A DNA stretch of 64,000 bases from an uncultured Flavobacteriaceae bacterium (lineage in GTDB: Bacteria > Bacteroidota > Bacteroidia > Flavobacteriales > Flavobacteriaceae): NCBI GenBank assembly GCA_947495135.1, contig CANLXN010000011.1, positions 98,435-162,434 on the forward strand, read 5' to 3'. Position numbers and translations under genes: made by a program. Numbering within the stretch: the first letter of the stretch is position 1; each line of letters starts with the position of its first letter. The notes under the pieces were generated by a model that was not told the origin of the DNA, ran no database searches, and worked only from the letters and a program-made list of their open reading frames with translations. Below, in pieces: positions 18,301 to 25,493 of this stretch.

Positions 18301-21109
18301 CTGTCGCCGGAATATGATACATGCTGGAAATGGTTTCTGGCTCGACCGACTTAATATTCTTGTCGGGGTTGGCCAATAATAGGTTGTATGCTTTATCCCA
18401 GTCTGTATGGCCCTTCAATTCTTTGGCATCAATGGCTCCGTTGGTAATCTTGATGCTCCTGTCTTTTGCTAAACTTCTGGAAGAACTTTCTTTGGTTACG
18501 GTAACGCTGGTTTCGTCCTCTGTTTCGATCAGTAAATTTTCTGCTTCCATAAATAGTGGTCTATGATCTTCTTCGGAAATTTTCACTGGTGCACTAGGTT
18601 TCGCGGGTTGAGATAGTTTCCCATTATCTGGTTTTTTCACTGATCCCGTTCCATCCAGCGCGACGCTTTCAGTAGAAAAAGGAAACTGAGACTTAAACGA
18701 ATCATTTTCGTTATGAGCAAATGTAAGTACTGGGTTCTGAGTATCATCATCGAGTGCATGCACTATTTCATGCATAAAATTGGCATAATCGATAGTTCCT
18801 TCGGCTGCTTTCTTGTTATAAACTTCTAGAAGTGCTGTGGTAAAACGCCCTTCCCCGTTGATCTCTTTAGCTAACTCATCCTTACCACAGGCCGAAAGGG
18901 AAACCACAAACACCTGTGCATCTTTAGTTCCTCTTGTCTTTATGGAACTCCTCATACCTTCCAACGTTAGTCCATTTCTTTCTAAGATGGCATTGGTGGC
19001 TTGCGGACTAATACTTCTGGAGATGAGGGTAGTTTTAAAGTCATCGTTGGTAAAGAAAACACGAGACATGGATTCGCTATGACAGGAGTCTGATACAGTA
19101 ACGACTCTTATTCTATTGGATATTTCGGCTAATGCGACATTCACCTCGTCGTCCAGCATGAAACCGTTGTAGGTAACCCATGCTTCATCGAAACCATCGG
19201 TACTATCGTCTGTATCGCCATCAGAATCGCCTTTATCTGGGATAGGGGCGCCATGACCTGCGTAAGTAATCAATAAAATTCCACCATCCTCTACTGTATT
19301 TCCAAGCTCCACGATTTTACCTTTGATCGCATCCCGTGTGGCTTCGTTATCTTGTAAAAAATGAGTTTCGTACCCCAATCGCAGCGCTAAACTACCCATC
19401 CGCTTCATATCATTCACACATCCAAATAAAGGTGATACGAAATTACCGTAGAAATTGGTATCTACATTATTGATCCCTATATGCAGGGAAACTGCTTTTT
19501 TTTGTGTGGTTGCCATAGTTTGTTGTTTTTTAGAAAATTCTATTGTTTTATTTAGTGCGGTATCGGCCCTAAGTAGACCGTATCCGAAATTCTGACTATA
19601 TCCATTGAGGTCGTATTCGTCTATCCCTCCTACTTTTTCACAAGAATCTGTAAGTAGCTTGCGTACCTCACTTTGTTTTAGAAAGGGATTGACGGCGTAC
19701 ATGAGAGAAACAATCCCTGCAACTCCGGGGCAAGAGGCGGACGTTCCTGTAAAAAATGCATTGTATTGGTCCTTAGAGTATCCTAAGTCTCTTAGTCGAT
19801 CTGCGACATAAATTCCTGTACGATTTATAGGGCGATTGTTCTCATCCCATTCATTATCGCCACTTGGAAAACTACAAAGAGTTGGAGAACCATAGTCTGA
19901 ATAAGCGGTGGGTCCGTCTTTATAATTGATAGAGCTTATAGCAAATACATCCTTGGAAGACGCATAACCATCGTATTTTACAGGTTCTTTTCCATTACCT
20001 GCCGCGAAAACAATAGTGCATCCTTTTCCATTTCTCCCATGGGTAACAGCATACTCGAATGCTAAACGTGTATGATCGGGAAGCGGAAATTCAAAACTAT
20101 CGTCTTCTGGTGAAAAAATATTACCATCTGGAGGCCCCCAGCTGCAGGAGATTACATCCGCATTATGCTTTACAGCCCAGTAAAAGGCTTCACTTTGCAA
20201 AACAGATCCAATTCCTGTAATTTTTATAGGCATTATCGAGGTTTCCGGAGCCACGCCAAAACTGGCTTCGTCACTGGAGCCTGCAACGCTGGCGCAAGCC
20301 GTTCCATGACCTTCCCCAAATTCGTGCAAAGGCAGTTCCTTCATTGTTTTATCGAGCATATCCCTTGGATGAACAATTCTATCTTTAAATGCAATATGAT
20401 CCAATTCAATCCCGTCATCGATTACTGCGATAGTAACGCCCTTTCCCTTGGTAATCTTCCAAGCATCAAAAACTCCAGTACGATCTAACCACCAATATTT
20501 ATCTAGCATAGCAGTGGTTGTGGAGTTAGTGGTTTCGAAATGCTTGTATTCTGGATGCAGCTGTGTTACTAACTCGGGATGACAACATTCAATTTCTTCT
20601 TTCGCAAGAATTTTTTCGCAGTATTCAAAAATGAGTCTACCAACACTTTCAGTATACTCCATGAAGAAAATATTCTTTCCAAAATTAAGTTTGCTTTTTA
20701 CGGTAAGTCCGTTTTCTGAAATAAACTTTTCAATAAATTCTTCTGAAATGGAATCGTAAAATTTTAGGAAGATATTCTCTGTGTACAGCTGATACACTCC
20801 TGTATCGGCAAACTGGAAAACAGAACCAATAAAAATTAGCCTTGGATCGTCTAGTCCCACTACATTTGCCTTAAACGTATCTCGAAAATTTTCCTCATCT
20901 GTTAAGCATTCATATACATATACATTGGACCTTGGAAATGTAGCCTTTAACCGAAGCATGGACTGATAGCTACCTACTTCCTTACTAGTTCCAAAAATAT
21001 CGTCGGGTGTTGCGCCTTTCTTAACTCTTACTACAAATAGCGTCGGGCTTTCTTCCAATTGATAAGGCCGCTCTAGATTGCCATTAAAATAGATAGATCT
21101 AGATGCCAT
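15350..21109 (-). CDS. Four-enzyme protein: subtilase - metacaspase - subtilase - alpha/beta-hydrolase (1919 aa)
   Basis: A single open frame of 1919 codons, with no signal peptide or sorting domain. Residues 1-200 look like a propeptide region. Subtilase 1 (~200-520) has Asp231 (VIDDG), His268 (GHGTACA), Asn372 and Ser457 (GTSASCPG). A type I metacaspase p20-like domain (~535-815) has His619 (YAGHG) and Cys676 (SDSCHSE), with an Asp-rich loop near 627-641. Subtilase 2 (~920-1320) has Asp1003 (HIDTG), His1048 (GHGQAT), Asn1146 and Ser1244 (GTSSATP). The end (~1635-1919) is a lipase-like hydrolase: oxyanion PGLFS, nucleophile elbow ARSRGG with Ser1713, candidate Asp1869 and His1900. All four sites appear intact. 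Met532, at the caspase start, hints at an ancient gene fusion. Substrates are unknown; toxin, eCIS cargo or defence effector are the main options. Confidence 0.9.
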   Translation of the reverse strand: MASRSIYFNGNLERPYQLEESPTLFVVRVKKGATPDDIFGTSKEVGSYQSMLRLKATFPRSNVYVYECLTDEENFRDTFKANVVGLDDPRLIFIGSVFQFADTGVYQLYTENIFLKFYDSISEEFIEKFISENGLTVKSKLNFGKNIFFMEYTESVGRLIFEYCEKILAKEEIECCHPELVTQLHPEYKHFETTNSTTTAMLDKYWWLDRTGVFDAWKITKGKGVTIAVIDDGIELDHIAFKDRIVHPRDMLDKTMKELPLHEFGEGHGTACASVAGSSDEASFGVAPETSIMPIKITGIGSVLQSEAFYWAVKHNADVISCSWGPPDGNIFSPEDDSFEFPLPDHTRLAFEYAVTHGRNGKGCTIVFAAGNGKEPVKYDGYASSKDVFAISSINYKDGPTAYSDYGSPTLCSFPSGDNEWDENNRPINRTGIYVADRLRDLGYSKDQYNAFFTGTSASCPGVAGIVSLMYAVNPFLKQSEVRKLLTDSCEKVGGIDEYDLNGYSQNFGYGLLRADTALNKTIEFSKKQQTMATTQKKAVSLHIGINNVDTNFYGNFVSPLFGCVNDMKRMGSLALRLGYETHFLQDNEATRDAIKGKIVELGNTVEDGGILLITYAGHGAPIPDKGDSDGDTDDSTDGFDEAWVTYNGFMLDDEVNVALAEISNRIRVVTVSDSCHSESMSRVFFTNDDFKTTLISRSISPQATNAILERNGLTLEGMRSSIKTRGTKDAQVFVVSLSACGKDELAKEINGEGRFTTALLEVYNKKAAEGTIDYANFMHEIVHALDDDTQNPVLTFAHNENDSFKSQFPFSTESVALDGTGSVKKPDNGKLSQPAKPSAPVKISEEDHRPLFMEAENLLIETEDETSVTVTKESSSRSLAKDRSIKITNGAIDAKELKGHTDWDKAYNLLLANPDKNIKSVEPETISSMYHIPATESGTRSAGDYLHTYPNPQQFNDSNPFIWHLDDAHSQLKSANESVFPEIKIGKPNTSIQDIVKIGHIDTGFIENHPSTPVNLESGHVHISKGKVKKGAVDKDKKVAIAEQQGHGQATMSILAGNWVDLEETEGNYKGFFGAIPYAKVLTIKVSETVALLSGKNFAKAVDHAVDRGCDVITMSMAGLPSKVMAKAVNRAYEHGVVIVSAASNSFSKGAKKILPKRTLYPARYDRVVAATGVAYNHKPYLNRYHDGSRAAGGVYMQTCYGPDYVLPTSIAGYTPNISWFDQVTTNGDGSKTYYVKAGGGTSSATPQVAAGAAIYVQKYKKELSKFKGKDAWKKAEIVRQALFRSADKSTAYNFVYGTGIMKAHQALAPEFAPAKMLAKIEKAEKAPEKRRFLGGFFGVFGNRSMVNVGDDSMKERLEDMMVTEICQLLHKDENLFDYLDELNLEDPDFNLSENKELVKDILKSPHASDFLKQHLFVVPEPNDPLPKMTNGDHNNLVMGDPSGSLSVRATNVAYSVSNRKSYNETFEENSVWVEEFEMEVGNSRGFRSDLAPKMEIGVDSHLENMNSVMLVEKVYEEGSIYEWKYPDNISKKGTRGATKGGDNVYSFDIKEFTTNERGLIDKLKRIGVKVFKWIKPDVAVKSKLVDKVLAKFGENRYAVKVYDLKGEQTLSADGWMNIELLDKKKIYAAIQKDKKPVMVMLPGLFSTVEGGYNVFLEVPEVRKELLKTHGRYVLGFNMPTVVQGIEANANKFNELLTGQLKGKKCNVLARSRGGVVARYLFEDTWVNNKTLKPLVNAPLVLNKLIMFGTPNQGTMMASTENWKSLFNYTTNICRLALGTIAPVVPRLLTISKAVAMGVTNLPGIDDLEETSKVLERLNTMKANRGNYFVFTSNYEPNQKLLKRLFDEFLVDRAIFKRQLNDSVTPVDGAVFQNDKFESDVVLKMNQFYIASANEEVSHFGYLHPKHPQIIKKLWEVL

Positions 21110-21301
21110 TCTTCAAATTAAAAAGAGTTAGAAAAGCAAAAAATACAGAGGACAATCGATTCGCAAAAGAAAGGCAAATCGAACAAAAAGGTACTCCGTG
21201 TGGTCCATTACACTGCATAGTGATTAAGATTAACTTGGGGAGTTACCTATTGGGGATCACTAATTTACACAAAAAAATAAATATGCAACCAAAATAGCGA
21301 C

Positions 21302-23050
21302 CTATTCCACTTCGAAATACTTTTTAATGGACACTGCAGTACCATCGGTCTTATAGCCTTCCAGCGCTATTTCAAAAATGCCAGAGTTGTCTGAAGTGTA
21401 AAAATCCACCGTTTTGTTTTCAGCATGTACTGTAAGATCGGGCATCCAAAGAAGCATATTTCTGAAGTCTGGAATACGCTCAAGGGATTCATTTTTCGCT
21501 CCATACTCCTGTGAAAAATATACCTTATCCTGTTGAGCCGTAAAGAGCGGAACTTTTTGAATGGCGGTATCTCCTGCAACCTCATGAAAGTTTTCTTGAA
21601 TTGTTTTCACAAAAATCACTCCCTGATACACTTTTGCGCCCAAATAATACTTGTCTCTAACAATTGTAATGGTTTGCACTTTTTTTGAACTTAGATTGAG
21701 AAGTGCTTCGGGATCTTGTACTATTAGGCCATCGACTATGGTTAAGGGTTCGAAATAGGTCTCGGCAGCATATTCTAGAGGTCGAACTACAAAATAGGTT
21801 TTTCCATCTTCTTTGCGTGTCCAGGCATCTTCTATTATTTCGATAAAAGTTTCTTTGATAGTCTTAAACCTGCTAAAATCATTTAAATCGTAGGTAATTC
21901 CTGTAGTTCCAAAAAAATTAACAGAAGGCGCAGCAGTTTTAATGGTATCTGGTTTCACCTCGAAATAGGCATTTTCAATTTGATTGTAAACACTTCGCTG
22001 TAAAATCTCTGTGTTTATAGCTGCATCTATCGATACCTCCGGAAATTGTAGAGAACTGTAATCCACAGATTGGTGTGGTAATAGTTCTATACTGTACGTG
22101 TCTTTTTCGGCGCCAAGCACCTGAAAAAGAGCGGTATCTGTGTCATACTCTTCTGCAATATTAAAGAAGAACATTCCGTCTTTATTCGAATTTACAACCT
22201 TTAAAATAGGAGTTGCTCCTGGAATAGACATGGTTACTTTTATATCCTTTGCAACTTCGTTGGTCTCTTTTTTGCGTACCACACCAATAAGCAGCTCCCC
22301 TCTAAGTTCGGGCAAATATTTTGGTGTTGCGTTTGAAGATAAATTGCGCTTATTTTTAAACATAGCTCTTCTGTCCGCACTTGTTGGTCTAACTAAGGAG
22401 GTATTCACAAGACGTACCTTGCGAACGTTGACCGAATAATTTCCTGCCATTGAAGATAATTCTGACGACCTTACCGTTAATTGCACTTTTTTTCGCTTTC
22501 CATACTTCTCCTTATCCAATTCGAGACCTGCGGAAGGATCATTTTTAAACAGTCCATTAGCCGCTAATTCAATTTTATGCTCATTGCTGGTGTTTAGGGG
22601 CTGATCGTTTCTATAGGGATTAATTATATTAACATCTGCTTGAAAAAAATAATTTGGCCCGCCATTCTTCATCCATTGTGTATATGCTAATAGTTTGTAG
22701 CTTCCAGAGGTTAGATCAACCGGCACAAAAAAATCTCCCTTACCTAGACCATTTTCCAGTCGGACCTTTTGTTTAAAAACGGTGTTTTTGAATTTTGAGA
22801 CTAATTCGACATAAGCCACTTTACTCAAACTACTCAATTGATTGGTACTGGTATTGACATTATACAATTTATAATGAAAATACTCTCCAGAAAAGACCAA
22901 GGGTGACGAGAAATGAACGAATACTTCTTCCTGAGGCATGACGTCAAGGTCCATCGATTTGTCCATCATTTGGGCAGACGACTGCCCTAGGGCTTGAAAT
23001 GTAAAAATCAAGAAGAACAGATAGACGATATGTGTATGTTTTAATGTCAT
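21302..23050 (-). CDS. Secreted MG2/plug-like protein of the TonB receptor operon
   Basis: I choose ATG 23050, which gives a clean signal peptide (MTLKHTHIVYLFFLIFTFQA..GQ); the ATG at 23074 would overlap the previous gene and add eight polar residues. The protein then has ~582 residues. The first ~150 residues resemble macroglobulin MG2-type modules (VFVHFSSPLVFSGEYFHYKL, LTSGSYKLLAYTQWMKNGG). A C-terminal part resembles a TonB-receptor plug (LTIVDGLIVQDPEALLNL, KVYQGVIFVKT) but no barrel follows. Such proteins occur beside TonB-dependent receptors and DUF4249 lipoproteins in Bacteroidota. Exact function unknown; a periplasmic or surface accessory of the receptor is likely. Confidence 0.72.
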   Translation of the reverse strand: MTLKHTHIVYLFFLIFTFQALGQSSAQMMDKSMDLDVMPQEEVFVHFSSPLVFSGEYFHYKLYNVNTSTNQLSSLSKVAYVELVSKFKNTVFKQKVRLENGLGKGDFFVPVDLTSGSYKLLAYTQWMKNGGPNYFFQADVNIINPYRNDQPLNTSNEHKIELAANGLFKNDPSAGLELDKEKYGKRKKVQLTVRSSELSSMAGNYSVNVRKVRLVNTSLVRPTSADRRAMFKNKRNLSSNATPKYLPELRGELLIGVVRKKETNEVAKDIKVTMSIPGATPILKVVNSNKDGMFFFNIAEEYDTDTALFQVLGAEKDTYSIELLPHQSVDYSSLQFPEVSIDAAINTEILQRSVYNQIENAYFEVKPDTIKTAAPSVNFFGTTGITYDLNDFSRFKTIKETFIEIIEDAWTRKEDGKTYFVVRPLEYAAETYFEPLTIVDGLIVQDPEALLNLSSKKVQTITIVRDKYYLGAKVYQGVIFVKTIQENFHEVAGDTAIQKVPLFTAQQDKVYFSQEYGAKNESLERIPDFRNMLLWMPDLTVHAENKTVDFYTSDNSGIFEIALEGYKTDGTAVSIKKYFEVE

Positions 23051-23061
23051 AATTTGAAAAT

Positions 23062-24264
23062 TTATTCTTCCCAAAAATCGGGCACTACATTGCTACCTAG
23101 CGCTGTACAATCCCCACATGCTCTAATAACCACTAAATAGGGTCCTTGCTGACCAGAAGGAGGATTGTTGTTAACAGCAAAATATTTGATTCTATTTCTG
23201 AGTAACTCTGTTATTAGTAAACCGCATATATTAGGATCTATAGTGTATTGATCTGGTGCAAATTCAATACAATTTCTAAAATATGGTGGCAATGGTTCTC
23301 CTGGATAGTAGTCTTCATAATTAAAAAACACTCTTTTTGAGCTCACTGTAGAGACATCGAAAAACCCGAGTACTTTTTCATCTGGATTTACTTCAGAGCT
23401 AATATTTCCGGAGAAAAATCCTGGTTGTGTTTGAGAAAACAGACTTCCGTTGCCAGAAAAGTCCTTTAAGGTCTTATAATAAGAATAAGCTTCTAGCGAC
23501 TGGACATACTGCTTAACCAATAAACTATATCTACGCGCAATCTTTGGATCGTCACTATCTAAAAATCTTACCCGATGTCTAACCAAGCGATCTTCCGAGA
23601 ATCCTGAAGTAGTTGCTACATTAATTAAAACAGAATTTTCTTTCCCATAACAGGTTTGTTCTTCCTGTGTTCTATTAACTACCTCCACATCGCAATTGGC
23701 CTCATTGGTAACTATGAGGTCGCTCGTAGTCCATTTTGGAGCTATAATTTTATAGGTTTCTTCATATTCATATCTGTAATACAACGAAGATCCAGTGGGG
23801 TCGAACGTATCTATAAAAACAGACATTCCGTCTACTCCAATATCTGTGGTCTCCCTTGTGGCATATACGCTTTCTATTTCACTTACCGCTGTTTGCTGAG
23901 TTGGATTTGAGATGTAACTTCTACCATCTTGCGTTCTAATTTTTAAGGTATAATCTACTCCTTCCTCTGCAGCAAACGATTGGGTAGAAACGTAGGTTCC
24001 ATTCTCATTCTCTGTAAATTGAAAGTTGCCCATATCGCTTTCGATCGTTACCTGCGCACCACTTTCACCTGAGGGTCCATCATCTTCGAACTTATAGGTT
24101 CTGCTAAGGAGAACCTCTTGAAACTTATTTTCGTTTGTAATGGTAGCCTCTACTACTAAAGCACTCTCAAGACTTTCGGTTTCAAAACCAATTTCCTCAA
24201 TGCAACCAAAAGCGGTAAACAAAGTGCTTAAAACCAATAAACCATATCGAAGCTTAACTCTCAT
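23062..24264 (-). CDS. DUF4249 family lipoprotein (copy 2)
   Basis: A 400-aa lipoprotein: the signal MRVKLRYGLLVLSTLFTAFG ends at a lipobox Cys21 followed by an acidic stretch (IEEIGFETES). The sequence ESALVVEATITNENKFQEVL with SRTYKF is the DUF4249 opening. It closely parallels the upstream neighbour throughout, including the Cys-containing end ACGDCTALGSNVVPDFWEE, so the pair is a tandem duplication. DUF4249 proteins accompany TonB-dependent receptors and are presumed ligand-binding partners at the outer membrane. The gene follows its paralogue after 8 bases. Confidence 0.88.
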   Translation of the reverse strand: MRVKLRYGLLVLSTLFTAFGCIEEIGFETESLESALVVEATITNENKFQEVLLSRTYKFEDDGPSGESGAQVTIESDMGNFQFTENENGTYVSTQSFAAEEGVDYTLKIRTQDGRSYISNPTQQTAVSEIESVYATRETTDIGVDGMSVFIDTFDPTGSSLYYRYEYEETYKIIAPKWTTSDLIVTNEANCDVEVVNRTQEEQTCYGKENSVLINVATTSGFSEDRLVRHRVRFLDSDDPKIARRYSLLVKQYVQSLEAYSYYKTLKDFSGNGSLFSQTQPGFFSGNISSEVNPDEKVLGFFDVSTVSSKRVFFNYEDYYPGEPLPPYFRNCIEFAPDQYTIDPNICGLLITELLRNRIKYFAVNNNPPSGQQGPYLVVIRACGDCTALGSNVVPDFWEE

Positions 24265-24272
24265 ATTCTATT

Positions 24273-25493
24273 TTATTCTTCAACCCAAAAATCTGGTGCT
24301 ACATTTGATCCTAACTCGGTACAATCTCCGCAAACGATAGGCACCATTAGATAGGGACCAGTTTCGATACTCTCTGGCTCGGGATTTTCCATCCAGTAAG
24401 AGATTTCATTGTTCAGCAATGCCGTTATTAGTAAACCACATTCGTCTGTAGGATGTCCTTGGTCTCTTACTGGGGCAAATTCAAAACAGGGAGATACATA
24501 TGGAGGTTGATCAACTCCAGGAAAAAGATCGTTATAATTAAAAAATATCCGTTTCTCTGAGACATAAGTAAGCTCGAAAAAACCGATTACTTTGTCTTCA
24601 GAATTTGTTTCTGAGGAAATATTACCACTAAAAAACCCAGGCTGTACCTGCGAAAAAAGGCTTTCACTCTCAGAAAACTCTTGTAGATTACTAAAATAGC
24701 TAAAGGCCTCATTCGATTGCACATATTGTCTTACCAAAATACTGTAACGGTGTCCTATAATATAGTTATCGGTATTGACCCTTCTAACTTCAAAACGAGA
24801 GAGTCTGTCCTCTTCTAAATTAGCTGTAGTACCCAAAATAAGCGTATTAGAGGTGTCTGTAGCGAAACAAACCCTGCGCTCGTCGGTTTTTGGGACTAAC
24901 TCCACCGAACAGGCTGGCCATTCTGGATCGATTACGACCAAATCATTTGCCCTCCATTTAGGAGCAACCACCTTATAACTTTCTTCGTATTCAAAACGAT
25001 AATATTGAGAGGTACCAGTAGGATCGTAGGTGTCCACAAAAATGGAAACCCCATCTTCTTCAGTATCATTAGTTCGTCTTTCTGCATATAAATCGCCTAT
25101 ATCAGTAGTAGTGGTTAAACGTGTGGGCTTCGAACTATAACTTTCTCCGTTTGCCGTACTAATCTTTAGCACATAATCTAAGCCTGGTTGAGCGGAAAAT
25201 GATTGTGTAGAAACATACTTCCCAGATTCGTTTTCTGTAAAATTAAAAGTACCCGATTCACTCACCATAACCACAGTGGCATTTTCCTCGGGAATGGGTC
25301 CATCTGCTTCGAACTTATAGGTCCTGCTTAACAAAATCTCATGATTCTTGATTTCATTAGTAATAGTTGCTTCAATAACCAAGGCACTTTCTAAGTTTTC
25401 TGTTTTAAAGCTAATTTCTTCGGTACATCCACCCAAGACACTAATTATAGCGAAAAGAAGGAAAAGCCTGTATATTGTATTTATATGTTTCAT
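24273..25493 (-). CDS. DUF4249 family lipoprotein (copy 1)
   Basis: A 406-aa lipoprotein with a lipobox (ISVLGGC) and a following TEEISFKTENLESALVIEAT, typical of DUF4249. It shares the arrangement and the terminal CGDCTELGSNVAPDFW motif with the next gene. The start codon overlaps the receptor stop by one base (25493), so the two are translationally coupled and probably work as a receptor-lipoprotein pair. Two conserved cysteines near the end (VPIVCGDCTELGS) may be disulphide-bonded or bind metal; that is inference. Confidence 0.88.
   Translation of the reverse strand: MKHINTIYRLFLLFAIISVLGGCTEEISFKTENLESALVIEATITNEIKNHEILLSRTYKFEADGPIPEENATVVMVSESGTFNFTENESGKYVSTQSFSAQPGLDYVLKISTANGESYSSKPTRLTTTTDIGDLYAERRTNDTEEDGVSIFVDTYDPTGTSQYYRFEYEESYKVVAPKWRANDLVVIDPEWPACSVELVPKTDERRVCFATDTSNTLILGTTANLEEDRLSRFEVRRVNTDNYIIGHRYSILVRQYVQSNEAFSYFSNLQEFSESESLFSQVQPGFFSGNISSETNSEDKVIGFFELTYVSEKRIFFNYNDLFPGVDQPPYVSPCFEFAPVRDQGHPTDECGLLITALLNNEISYWMENPEPESIETGPYLMVPIVCGDCTELGSNVAPDFWVEE

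Noticed and set aside
19516..21109. Subtilase 1 and caspase parts as two separate genes, with a start at Met532
   Set aside because: The frame is continuous through 19516 with no stop and no intergenic gap; internal initiation remains possible but is not needed.
21103..21297. Plus-strand 64-codon frame upstream of the four-enzyme gene
   Set aside because: Overlaps the start of the large gene, has highly basic composition and no family features; likely chance frame in a leader region.
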